Shown: positions 1-8,794, counted from the stretch's first letter. The stretch is 13,648 nucleotides of DNA from Bacteroidota bacterium (GCA_024278565.1 JAJRSY010000262.1:1-13648); one strand, 5' to 3'. The notes: a model not told the origin generated them from the sequence alone. Numbers and translations: made by a program.

Positions 1-1
1 A

Positions 2-2986
2 ACGGGTGGCAGTGGCACGGCACCCTATTCATATAGTTTCAATGGCAGTAGTTTTACTGGTAGTACTACTTATGACATTCCGTTTTTAACAACGGCACGT
101 ACCGTTACCATTGATGTAGTTGATGGCAATAACTGTACGGACCAAACCACTATCACGGTACCAGCAGCTACAAAAGTAACGGCAAGTATAGTGAGGGTTA
201 GCTCTGGACCAATGAACTGTACCGACAGCGAAGTAATTAATGTTATGGGTGCAGATGGATCAGGTATACCGAACTATGAGGTTAGGGAACTGCCCTCGGG
301 AAACCTTATCAACGGTACCGGCAATGGTTCTATTGATCTTGGTGCAGGAAACCCGGGCACCTATGTTTACGAACTAACCGATACTGTTACAGGCTGTACG
401 GTACAGGTGAGCCATACGATAGCCCCCTTTGATACCATTGGGGTGGCTGCGACCAAACTAAATGATGTCTATTGTTTCGGTGGTTCGGATGGTGGTATCG
501 ATTTTACGGTCTCCGGCTATACAGGTGCATTCGATTATAATATATATAATACCAATGCACCTACAGTTTCAGTTGCCAATGGATCCGATAATACTACTTC
601 AGGAACGATGAGCGTTACTACCTTACCCGTAGGCACTTATTTCGTTACCGTAACGGCAATCGATGTACCAAAATGTGAGGCTGAATCAAACAGGTTGACC
701 ATACAGTCTCCTGTAAAAGCATTGGACTTTAATTTTGCTCAAACCCAAGAATTGACCTGTACACCGGGCACAGATGCCCAAATTACGGCAACGCCCGAGG
801 GCGGATGGGGAGGCTATGAATTCGAGTTGGTGGATTTGGCCAACCTAGGTACGCCCATACAGGCTTTTGATGCCAACAATGTTTTCAGCGGACTCACTTC
901 TGGTATCAACTACGAGTTGACCGTAAGGGATGTTAGAGGGTGTGCAAATGTCACAAAACCGATTTCAATAGCACCGATAGACCTTATTACAATTGACCCG
1001 ACAACAATAACTGTTACCCAACCAAATTGTCCGGGTGCAAACGATGCAAGCATTAGCGTAATCGCTTCAAGGGTGAACGGCCCGACAAACTATCAGTACA
1101 TTTTGAACAATGTAACCACCGGGGTGAACAGTTTGCCCCAAAACTCAAATTCGTTCAGCGGATTGATACAAGGTGATTATTCAGTTACCGTAACCGATGG
1201 TTACGGTTGCGATGCGACGACAGCGACAATCTCGATTACCGATCCAACTGTCGTAGAAATCGATGCGGCAATTACCCAAGAGCCAAGCTGTACCCCTAAT
1301 TCAGGTGAAATTACGGTTTCGGCAACAGGTGGTTCAGGGTCTTATGAGTTCAGTATTGTATCTCCAATAATGTATGCCACTGGGTGGAGTACTCAAAATG
1401 TTTATCCATCATTGGCACCGGGCACCTATGAATTTCTTGCAAGGGATTCCGATCTGGCCAAGTTATGTATATCCCCCGTATCGGTTATCCGTACGATCAA
1501 CGTTGTCGATCCGTTGGAAGTTACGGTGGATACAACAAATACAATCATCAACTGTAATGGAGATTCAGATGCCGTACTGGTGGCCGTTGCTACCGGAGGC
1601 TTAGGCGGTTACCAATACCAATTGGAATTGAACGGAGCCCTAGTGGGCGCACCACAAGATTCGGGGATTTTCGAAAACCTTGGTCAGGGCGATTACAGGA
1701 TCCGTGCGATTAGTGGCATAGATTGTGAAGATTATAACAATACCGTTATAGCTATATCGGAACCCCCGGTTTTAGCAGCAACCCTGAGCACTGTAGAGAA
1801 CATACAATGTTTCGGTGAGGAAAATGGCAGCATAACGATCAACGTTACAGGAGGTGTGGCACCACATCAGTTCATTATCTCTTCAGCACCCCAAAAGGCC
1901 GTAGATACAAATGTATTTGAAAACCTTGCGGGCGGCACCTATTCTGTAATCGTACAGGATGCCAACGGCTGCGAATTTACAGTTGCCAATATTCTTGTTG
2001 ATGCGCCCACCGCAACCTTGGCTGTCAATGTCACCAGAGTAGAGGACGAGGTATGTTCTACGGATGACAATGGTTTGATAGAATTGGAAATCACAGGTGG
2101 TACTGCCCCCTATGAATACAATTTGACCGGAGCCAATGATCCTTCTACGGCTGTAACCGGAAGCACTCTAGTACTCGATAATCTTGATGGCGGATTCTAT
2201 AACATTTTCATAAAAGACACCAATGGGTGTGAAGAAGTTATAGTACAAGAGGTGAAGGTCGGGGTTGATCTGACCGCTTCTTATGAAACCATCGACGAAT
2301 GTAGAAATGGGCAACCTTATACCAGTACCACAGTTATTTTGGAAAATGCCGATCTGGGCAATGAGGTACTTTATGCCCTTGATTCTGAAGATACCGGTAT
2401 GGCCCAAGTGAGCAATGTATTCGAAAATATCGCTCCAGGAACCCATTACATCAGTATTTTGCACGAAGGCGGTTGTATTGAAAGATTGGACAATATTGTC
2501 ATCGAAGCTCCGGCTCCGTTGACACTTACCAGCTTGCCCGGTTCTATCAACGAGATTTTGGTAGAAGCGGCAGGTGGTGACGGTAGTTACACGTACTACT
2601 TTGAAGACCGACCGAGCAGCGAAGGATCCTATTTCATAAACCGTGACGGTACGTATACCGTTCGTGTTGTGGATGGGAAAGGTTGTGAGGCGAGTTTGGA
2701 CATACCAATGGAGTTCATTGATATAGAAATACCTAATTTCTTTACTCCTGATGGAGATGGTAATAATGATACTTGGGTAATTCGTAACTCAGAAGGTTTC
2801 CCTGACATCTATGTGAAGATATTCGATCGATACGGTAGAACCGTAAAAGAATGGATCCGTCAAGGTGAATGGGATGGCTCTTACAACAAAGCAGATCTGC
2901 CAACCGGTGATTACTGGTACGTGATCAAACTTAACGGACCAACAGATGACCGTGAATTCGTAGGGCATGTGACCATATATAGATAA
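2..2986 (+). CDS. SprB-repeat adhesin with T9SS type B sorting domain (5' end outside window)
   Basis: The reading frame is open from base 2, so this is the C-terminal 994 residues of a longer protein. The GTG at 191 is internal and is not a start. About ten divergent repeats of 70-90 residues follow each other. Each begins near a Cys (for example NCNGDSD, QCFGEENGSI, VCSTDDNGLI), contains a GG.G.Y segment, and ends with G.Y.V.V.D..GC and a short xxAP or xxDP linker. This is the SprB-repeat pattern of Flavobacteriia surface adhesins. From about base 2729 the sequence IPNFFTPDGDGNNDTW, then FDRYGR, WDGSYN, LPTGDYWYVI and a terminal GHVTIYR, matches the gliding-motility/CHU_C type B C-terminal domain that directs export by the type IX system. 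Known relatives are cell-surface filaments used in gliding or adhesion. No PorP/SprF-like partner gene is adjacent, although many type B substrates have one. The stop is TAA at 2984-2986. The family is clear; the ligand is unknown. Confidence 0.93.
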   Translation, partial: TGGSGTAPYSYSFNGSSFTGSTTYDIPFLTTARTVTIDVVDGNNCTDQTTITVPAATKVTASIVRVSSGPMNCTDSEVINVMGADGSGIPNYEVRELPSGNLINGTGNGSIDLGAGNPGTYVYELTDTVTGCTVQVSHTIAPFDTIGVAATKLNDVYCFGGSDGGIDFTVSGYTGAFDYNIYNTNAPTVSVANGSDNTTSGTMSVTTLPVGTYFVTVTAIDVPKCEAESNRLTIQSPVKALDFNFAQTQELTCTPGTDAQITATPEGGWGGYEFELVDLANLGTPIQAFDANNVFSGLTSGINYELTVRDVRGCANVTKPISIAPIDLITIDPTTITVTQPNCPGANDASISVIASRVNGPTNYQYILNNVTTGVNSLPQNSNSFSGLIQGDYSVTVTDGYGCDATTATISITDPTVVEIDAAITQEPSCTPNSGEITVSATGGSGSYEFSIVSPIMYATGWSTQNVYPSLAPGTYEFLARDSDLAKLCISPVSVIRTINVVDPLEVTVDTTNTIINCNGDSDAVLVAVATGGLGGYQYQLELNGALVGAPQDSGIFENLGQGDYRIRAISGIDCEDYNNTVIAISEPPVLAATLSTVENIQCFGEENGSITINVTGGVAPHQFIISSAPQKAVDTNVFENLAGGTYSVIVQDANGCEFTVANILVDAPTATLAVNVTRVEDEVCSTDDNGLIELEITGGTAPYEYNLTGANDPSTAVTGSTLVLDNLDGGFYNIFIKDTNGCEEVIVQEVKVGVDLTASYETIDECRNGQPYTSTTVILENADLGNEVLYALDSEDTGMAQVSNVFENIAPGTHYISILHEGGCIERLDNIVIEAPAPLTLTSLPGSINEILVEAAGGDGSYTYYFEDRPSSEGSYFINRDGTYTVRVVDGKGCEASLDIPMEFIDIEIPNFFTPDGDGNNDTWVIRNSEGFPDIYVKIFDRYGRTVKEWIRQGEWDGSYNKADLPTGDYWYVIKLNGPTDDREFVGHVTIYR

Positions 2987-2996
2987 AGCCTCCTAG

Positions 2997-3163
2997 AAAG
3001 CCCCCTAGCCCCCAAAGGGGGAACTGATGTTTCAGATTCTAAAAAATGGAACTCAACTAAAAAAGTTCTTCGATGCAAGCATACGAGGTATTCAATAGAG
3101 GAATTTTTTTTCGATTAAACCCTCAGAGATTAACAGTTCCCCCTTTGGGGGCTAGGGGGCTTT
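2997..3163. repeat. 30-bp perfect inverted repeat (dispersed Flavobacteriia repeat), possible terminator
   Basis: Bases 2997-3026 (core CCCCCTAGCCCCCAAAGGGGG) are the exact reverse complement of 3134-3163, with 107 bases between the arms. Each arm also holds its own CCCCC-AAA-GGGGG hairpin (3009-3021 in the left arm). On the + strand the right arm is followed by TTTTT, so a transcript from the adhesin gene could form a very large hairpin ending in a U run. This fits a terminator between the convergent adhesin and ExoIII genes. From general knowledge, this core is a frequent dispersed repeat in Flavobacteriaceae genomes; copy number cannot be judged here. The right arm lies inside the ExoIII reading frame. 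The loop has no gene. Confidence 0.85.
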
Positions 3164-3920
3164 TTATTTCCACCAATATCGGGCAATGATCGCTGTGTTT
3201 GGCCTCTGCTAAAATAACCGATCGTTTTAATCTATTTTCCAATGGCCTGCTGACCATCCCATAATCCAACCGCCAGCCTTTATTGTTATTTCTTGAATTG
3301 GCACGATAGCTCCACCATGTATAATTGTCCGGTTCTTTATTGAAGTGGCGAAAACTATCTATAAAACCGCTTTCCATAAAATTGCCGATCCACTCCCGTT
3401 CTATTGGCAAAAACCCTGAAACATTCTTGTTTCGAACAGGGTCGTGTATATCTATGGCCTCATGGCAAATATTATAGTCACCCAGTACGATAAGGTTAGA
3501 TTTTTCCTTTCTTAAATTCGTAAGGTAGGTTTGGATATCGGCCATGTATTTTAGCTTAAAATCTAAACGGTCCATATTGGTGCCCGATGGCAGGTACATA
3601 CTCATCACCGAAAGGCCGCCAAAATCAGCCCTGATATTTCTTCCCTCGAAATCCATATAATCGATTCCCGTTCCAAACTCTACATGGTCGGGTTTCGTTT
3701 TAGAAAGAATGGCAACACCACTGTACCCTTTTTTATTGGCACTGAACCAATAATTATGACCATACCCGGCCGTCTCGAAAAGAGACAGATCCAATTGATC
3801 CTCATTGGCCTTTATCTCTTGTAAACAAATCACATCTGGATCCACCGATTGCAACCATTCCAAGAACCCCTTCTTCAGTGCGGCACGAATACCATTTACA
3901 TTGTACGATACTATTCTCAC
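3123..3920 (-). CDS. xth: exodeoxyribonuclease III with repeat-encoded C-terminal tail
   Basis: The protein has 265 residues and belongs to the ExoIII branch of the endonuclease/exonuclease/phosphatase family. This enzyme acts on double-stranded DNA as an AP endonuclease and 3'-5' exonuclease in base excision repair in the cytoplasm. The expected motifs are in order: SYNVNGIRAA (Asn at residue 7), CLQEIKA with the metal-binding Glu, SGVAILSK, LGDYNI with the catalytic Asp and Asn, NYTWWSYR, WRLDYGMVS and the final SDHCPI with the Asp-His pair. The start is GTG at 3918-3920, since the usual family N-terminus begins exactly there. The last residues, SPLAPKGGTVNL, follow the normal end of the fold and are translated from the right arm of the inverted repeat at 3134-3163 plus a few bases beyond it. 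The tail is unlikely to affect catalysis, since the active-site residues are complete. It is convergent with the adhesin gene. Confidence 0.95.
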   Translation of the reverse strand: MRIVSYNVNGIRAALKKGFLEWLQSVDPDVICLQEIKANEDQLDLSLFETAGYGHNYWFSANKKGYSGVAILSKTKPDHVEFGTGIDYMDFEGRNIRADFGGLSVMSMYLPSGTNMDRLDFKLKYMADIQTYLTNLRKEKSNLIVLGDYNICHEAIDIHDPVRNKNVSGFLPIEREWIGNFMESGFIDSFRHFNKEPDNYTWWSYRANSRNNNKGWRLDYGMVSRPLENRLKRSVILAEAKHSDHCPILVEIKSPLAPKGGTVNL

Positions 3921-4104
3921 GTTTATATTTTTCTCGAAAGTAAGGAATGTTGGTTGAAAAAAATACTACAAACTCAATTTATAAAATTGGGTATTGCCCT
4001 TTGGAACAAGATTTAATTTACCATTCGCATATTGAACCCACCTTAATATCCATGAAAACCAAGATACCTTTTTGTTCAGGGGCAGGCTTATCGATTTTAA
4101 ATCT

Positions 4105-4112
4105 TATTTTTG
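4105..4112 (+). promoter_or_regulatory. candidate -7 box for the TonB-dependent receptor gene
   Basis: TATTTTTG is a perfect match to the Bacteroidota -7 consensus TAnnTTTG and lies 20 bases before the receptor ATG. No TTG lies at the usual spacing of about 19 bases upstream; the nearest TTTG at 4071 is about 30 bases away. The -33 half is therefore missing and the call is tentative. The 3921-4132 interval between the divergent ExoIII and receptor genes shows no other clear site. Confidence 0.3.
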
Positions 4113-4132
4113 GCTCTTAATCTTAAGCTTAT

Positions 4133-6208
4133 ATGAGAGTTTTTTTTTTAATTATGCTTTTCGGCGTACATTTAATAAATGCCCAAGAACCGATACCAAA
4201 AGATAGCATTACCCAACTTGACGAAGTTATTTTATTGGATGCCTTAAAGACAAAAGGTGCAACGGGAATAACCGTTTCAGAGGTCATTTCTGCCAAAACA
4301 TTTCAGAATTACAGTCCCGTTGATATGGTGTCTGCCATCAACCAAATTCCAGGGGTACATATCTTTTCCGGGGCTTTGAACACAAACCGCATAACCATTA
4401 GGGGCATTGGTGCCCGTACACTTTTTGGCACTGATAAACTACGCTTGTACTACAATGACATTCCCGTAACCGATGGATCGGGGTTTTCAACCATTGAGTC
4501 TTTCGATCTTGAGAATTTAAGTCAGATAGAAGTGATAAAAGGTCCAAAAGGAACTGCTTTTGGCGCGAGTTTGGGTGGTGCGATTCTTTTGAGCCCCAAA
4601 AAAGCATTGGGCAGGTCAACAAATTTTTCAAATAATTTCACGGTTGGTTCTTTTGGTCTGCTCAAAAACAATATATCATTCAACCATTTCGATGGCAAAC
4701 TAAGGTTGGGGCTTCAATATGGGCATATGGAAACTGATGGCTACCGCCAAAACAACAGTTTTGAAAGAGATGGTATTCTGTTGAACGCATCGTATCAAAT
4801 AAATGCAAAGAACAAATTGGCACTATTGGTCAACCATATCGATTACACGGCCCAAATACCCAGTTCACTTGGTGCTACCGCTTTTGAAGAAGACCCGCAG
4901 CAAGCCACTTTTACGTGGCGAAGCGCACAGGGTTTTGAAACAAACAATTATTCACTTGTAGGGCTATCGTATTCATACCAATTCAACGAAAAAACAGAAA
5001 GCACCACTAGCGTTTTCTATTCTTATTTAGATCATTTCGAGGCCAGACCTTTTAGTATTCTAGATGAATACACCAATGGTATTGGATTTCGAACGAGGTT
5101 TTCAGGAAATTTCACTTTTCTTCAAAGAGCTGCGGAATATACTCTGGGAGGAGAACTTTTCAAGGATGAATTTAATTGGAGCGACTTCGAAAATCGTTAT
5201 GAAGACAACAACGGAAACGGAAGTTTGCTCGGTGATCGGTTTGCAAAGAACAAAGAGTTCAGAAGCCAATTGAATGTATTCGGGACTATTCTTCTACCCT
5301 TAACGGATAAGTTTTCGGCACAGCTAGGGCTGAGCACCAACAAAACCTAATATGACTTTCGTGACCTCTTCACCGTGGGGCCGGACAATAAAAGTGCCAA
5401 ACGCGATTTTAAGGCCATACCGCTTCCGAGTCTTGGCCTTGACTATAATTTATCTGAAAATCTGAAAATATATGCCAATGTAAGTCGGGGGTTCTCGAAC
5501 CCGAATTTAGAGGAGACCTTGACCCCTGATGGTGTAATCAACCCAGATATTGCACAAGAAACGGGTACTAATTATGAATTGGGCACCAATCTGTACTTGG
5601 ATGATAAAAAATTCAATATCAATCTAGTCATATACCAAATGGATATTAGGAATTTGTTGGTTGCTGAACGGGTGGGCGAAGATCAGTTCATTGGCAAAAA
5701 TGCCGGAAAAACAAAACACCAAGGTTTGGAACTGGCCATGGACTATTCAATTACGATCAACCCAAAAATAGCACTAACTCCGTTTATAAACTACACTTTT
5801 AACAATCATAAGTTCGTTGAATATATTGATGAAGAAAATGATTTTTCGGGCAACCCGCTTACGGGTGTGCCCAAACAGTTTTTAACATTGGGGTCACAAC
5901 TTAGATTGTTCGATGATTTTTATATGAATATCACCCTTCAGCATGTTGGCACCATACCGTTGACCGATGCCAATAGCCTTTCTAGTGAACCCTTTACCGT
6001 TTTAATGACCCGAATGGGGTATCGAAAAAAACTCTCCGATAAATTTACTGTTGGCATTGACTTTGGGGTCAACAATCTCTTCAATGCCGTCTATGTACAA
6101 TCCGTACTGATCAATGCGAAAGCGTTTGGCGGGCGAGAACCCCGCTATTACTACCCCGGAAACGAACGCAATTATTATACAAGTTTGCGACTGGGGTACC
6201 AATTATGA
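4133..6208 (+). pseudogene. TonB-dependent outer membrane receptor, split by an in-frame TAA
   Basis: Two open stretches, 4133-5350 (405 residues) and the part after 5350, lie in the same frame, separated only by TAA at 5348-5350 (...STNKT-stop-YDFRDLF...). Together they form one receptor of about 690 residues. Residues 1-17 are a signal peptide ending HLINAQ. A TonB-box-like QLDEVIL follows at about 28. The plug domain runs to about residue 155 (VSAINQIPGVHIFSG, RITIRGIGAR, IEVIKGPKGTAFGASLGGAI). The rest is a beta-barrel with typical late motifs: VSRGFSNPNLEE after the stop, FGVNNLFNA, and an aromatic C-terminus ending LRLGYQL. There is no N-terminal carboxypeptidase-like domain, so it resembles iron/siderophore-type receptors more than SusC; the substrate is unknown. 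Both halves keep good protein sequence, which suggests a recent single-base change (CAA, AAA or GAA to TAA) or a sequencing error. As written, a barrel truncated after residue 405 would not be functional. The GTG at 5375 is not a credible new start. Confidence 0.85.
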
Positions 6209-6211
6209 GAA

Positions 6212-7756
6212 CTAGCCCATCTTCATCAACCAAGTCTTCATATCTACCTCTTTGGCGATAATCGCTTTTACCCCGGAAATGGCCACCCGCTGTTGTTGCA
6301 TGGTATCACGATGGCGAATGGTAACGGTTTGATCTTCTAAAGTTTGGTGGTCCACGGTAATACAAAAAGGGGTTCCGTTGGCATCTTGTCTACGGTATCG
6401 ACGGCCCACGGCATCTTTTTCGTCATAAACTACGTTGAAATCCCATTTGAGGTCGTCAATGATCTGGTGCGCCAATTCTGGTAGTCCGTCTTTTTTGACC
6501 AAGGGAAAAACGGCTGCCTTCGTAGGGGCTAGAACCGCTGGCAATTTCAATACCGTTCTAGTACTTCCGTTCTCTAGTTCTTCTTCTTTGAGCGAATTTG
6601 AGAACACGGCCAAAAACATCCGATCTAGACCGATTGATGTTTCTACAACATAGGGTACATAGCTGTCTTTGAGCTCTGGATCAAAATATCGTAATTTTTT
6701 ACCGGAGAATTTTTCATGGCTGCCCAAATCAAAATCGGTACGGGAGTGTATTCCCTCCAACTCTTTAAATCCGAAGGGAAACCTAAATTCTATATCGGTC
6801 GCCGCATCGGCATAATGTGCCAATTTATCATGGTCGTGAAAACGATAATTTTCTTCGCCCATACCTAGTGAAAAATGCCATTTCATTCGATTTTCCTTCC
6901 ATTTTTCATACCATTCATTTTGGGTGCCAGGCCTGATAAAAAACTGCATTTCCATCTGCTCGAACTCGCGCATTCTAAAAATAAACTGCCGTGCCACGAT
7001 CTCATTACGAAACGCTTTTCCTGTTTGTGCAATGCCAAAAGGTATTTTCATTCGCCCACTTTTCTGAACGTTCAAAAAGTTCACGAATATACCTTGTGCT
7101 GTTTCTGGGCGTAGATAAAGGTCTATTGCGCTCTCTGCGGCCGCACCCAATTTGGTGCCGAACATAAGGTTGAACTGCTTGACATCGGTCCAATTTTTAG
7201 AACCTGACATTGGGCAAGCAATATCAAGTTCTTCGATCAATTTTTTTACGTCTGCGAGGTCTTCGTTCTCCAATGATCTTCCTAGTCTTTTTAAAATAGA
7301 TGCTGCTTTTTCTTGGTAATCGACCACTCGTTGGTTGGTGGCCAAAAACTGTTTCTTGTCAAAAGCACCCCCAAAACGTTTGGCCGCCTTTGAAACTTCC
7401 TTTTCTATTTTAGTCTCGATTTTTGCAGCATACTCCTCGACCAGAACATCGGCACGGTATCGTTTTTTAGAATCTTTGTTGTCGATCAAAGGATCGGTAA
7501 AGGCATCAACGTGACCTGAGGCCTTCCATGTAGTGGGGTGCATTAAAATAGCGGCATCGATACCAACAATGTTCTCGTTGAGCTGCACCATGGCCCTCCA
7601 CCAATACTCCCTGATGTTCTTTTTGAGTTCGGCCCCGTTTTGTGCATAGTCGTAGACGGCGCTCAGTCCGTCATATATTTCACTGGATTGGAACACGTAA
7701 CCGTATTCCTTAGCGTGGGAAATAACTTTTTTGAAATCGTCTTCTTGTTTTGCCAT
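6212..7756 (-). CDS. glyQS: glycine--tRNA ligase (alpha2 type)
   Basis: The protein has 514 residues, normal for the single-chain dimeric class II enzyme of Bacteroidota. It charges tRNA-Gly with glycine using ATP in the cytoplasm. The N-terminus MAKQEDDFKKVISHAKEYGY and the region HPTTWKASGHVDAFTDPL are highly typical. Class II core motifs are visible: CPMSGSKNWT at about 181-190, LRPETAQG at 215-222, motif 2 FRNE at 249-252 followed by FRMREFEQMEMQFF, and motif 3 SIGLDR at 374-379. The anticodon-binding domain covers about 405-514. The ATG at 7754-7756 fits the conserved N-terminus. The gene converges with the receptor gene across a 3-bp gap, leaving no room for a dedicated terminator between them. 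It lies downstream of, and in the same direction as, the coiled-coil gene, with a 96-bp gap that contains its own possible -7 box. Confidence 0.97.
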   Translation of the reverse strand: MAKQEDDFKKVISHAKEYGYVFQSSEIYDGLSAVYDYAQNGAELKKNIREYWWRAMVQLNENIVGIDAAILMHPTTWKASGHVDAFTDPLIDNKDSKKRYRADVLVEEYAAKIETKIEKEVSKAAKRFGGAFDKKQFLATNQRVVDYQEKAASILKRLGRSLENEDLADVKKLIEELDIACPMSGSKNWTDVKQFNLMFGTKLGAAAESAIDLYLRPETAQGIFVNFLNVQKSGRMKIPFGIAQTGKAFRNEIVARQFIFRMREFEQMEMQFFIRPGTQNEWYEKWKENRMKWHFSLGMGEENYRFHDHDKLAHYADAATDIEFRFPFGFKELEGIHSRTDFDLGSHEKFSGKKLRYFDPELKDSYVPYVVETSIGLDRMFLAVFSNSLKEEELENGSTRTVLKLPAVLAPTKAAVFPLVKKDGLPELAHQIIDDLKWDFNVVYDEKDAVGRRYRRQDANGTPFCITVDHQTLEDQTVTIRHRDTMQQQRVAISGVKAIIAKEVDMKTWLMKMG

Positions 7757-7760
7757 TTGA

Positions 7761-7768
7761 CAAAAATA
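7761..7768 (-). promoter_or_regulatory. candidate -7 box directly before glyQS
   Basis: On the - strand this reads TATTTTTG, a perfect TAnnTTTG match, and it ends only four bases before the ATG of glyQS. If used, transcription would start at or within a few bases of the start codon, giving a leaderless or near-leaderless mRNA. No TTG sits at the ideal -33 spacing; TTTA is the closest. Tentative. Confidence 0.3.
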
Positions 7769-7852
7769 GAATATTATCCCCTTTTAAATCGGAGCAATTA
7801 AAATAACTTTTTGAGAAAGCCTAATCTAGAAAGAATTAACCACAAAATAAGT

Positions 7853-8749
7853 TTACTTCAGGTAGAATTCAGTAGTTTTAAGTAGGCGTTGATCTTCGAA
7901 TATGTTCAAGGTATATTCCCCTGATTCCAAGGATCCTTCGGGCAGTGAAATATAATCACATACCTCAGTTTGTTCGCCATCGAAAACAAGCGCTACACGC
8001 TTGCTGTAAATATTTCCGTTTACTGTAATTGTATTGGCGTTATCTTCAATAATGCCCATGTTCGGACCCAAAAACTGAAGGTAGATTACCTTTTCTTGGC
8101 CTGCTAATGAAATATCTGCCAAAATAGTAACACAACCCCTAAGTCTTTGAATCGTAGAAGCCTTGTTCGTATGAATGCTTTTACCGCTTCGCACCCTATA
8201 GGCACTGCCTTCAACGGTCTGTAATTCTAAATATTTTTTTGTTTTGAGTTCTTTATCCAACTCCTTCATCTTACTTCGTTGTAGCGATTCTGTCTTTGCC
8301 AGAGCCTTACTCTTGTTCTTCAACACCTGAATTTGCCTCTTGGTATCTTCATACTTACCGGTCAGAAGCATATTGTTGTACTTGAGAAAATCATTCTTTA
8401 GTTTAAGGCTGTCGTTTTTGACTTCCAATCTTCGCAGTTCTGATTTGTACTCTCTTAATTTTTCAATGGTAAAACTCAATCTACCCACCGAATCCAATAA
8501 CTGTTGTACACGGTATTTAGAGTCTTGCAGTTCTATATCATTCACCTCGTCAAGAGCCGAAAGTCGGTTCACATCAGCTTTTACCAAGGTAAGATCTTTG
8601 ACCAAAAGTTCTTTCTCATGCTCTAAGAAATCAATCTGGGCCTTAGACTGCACATAACTGTAATAAAAGGCAATTAGAATGCCTATTGCCACCGCACACA
8701 AGGCCGCGAATATGATTTTATAATTGAATTTAGTATCTTGATTGTCCAT
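7853..8749 (-). CDS. membrane-anchored coiled-coil protein of unknown function
   Basis: I do not recognise a named family. The ATG at 8747-8749 gives 298 residues, starting MDNQDTKFNYKIIF. A longer reading from TTG at 8800 is unlikely because it adds 17 poorly protein-like residues and would overlap the divergent comF start. Residues about 11-31 (IIFAALCAVAIGILIAFYYSY) form one transmembrane segment, with a short N-terminus probably in the cytoplasm. Residues about 33-175 are rich in Lys, Glu, Leu and Asp with heptad-like spacing and are probably a long coiled coil. The last 120 residues look like a compact beta-rich domain, with KVIYLQFLGPNMGIIEDN, TVNGNIYSKRVALVF and a final SGEYTLNIFEDQRLLKTTEFYLK. 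A periplasmic scaffold or sensor-like role is possible, but nothing in the sequence proves it. It could be co-transcribed with glyQS. Confidence 0.8.
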   Translation of the reverse strand: MDNQDTKFNYKIIFAALCAVAIGILIAFYYSYVQSKAQIDFLEHEKELLVKDLTLVKADVNRLSALDEVNDIELQDSKYRVQQLLDSVGRLSFTIEKLREYKSELRRLEVKNDSLKLKNDFLKYNNMLLTGKYEDTKRQIQVLKNKSKALAKTESLQRSKMKELDKELKTKKYLELQTVEGSAYRVRSGKSIHTNKASTIQRLRGCVTILADISLAGQEKVIYLQFLGPNMGIIEDNANTITVNGNIYSKRVALVFDGEQTEVCDYISLPEGSLESGEYTLNIFEDQRLLKTTEFYLK

Positions 8750-8794
8750 CAGGTTAAATGGGCTTTTCCAAGTAGGTTTATAAACATATAAGAT

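Noticed and set aside
2168..2464. 98-codon - strand open frame inside the adhesin
   Set aside because: It lies wholly within strongly coding SprB-repeat sequence on the other strand and has no recognisable protein features.
5375..6208. Separate 277-residue + strand protein
   Set aside because: It begins at a GTG (residue M of MGPDNKS) inside a barrel strand region and is in the same frame as the upstream receptor half. It is the second half of one interrupted gene.
8340..8657. 105-codon + strand open frame opposite the coiled-coil gene
   Set aside because: Its Ser- and Leu-rich sequence is the expected shadow of a Lys/Glu-rich coiled-coil gene on the opposite strand.
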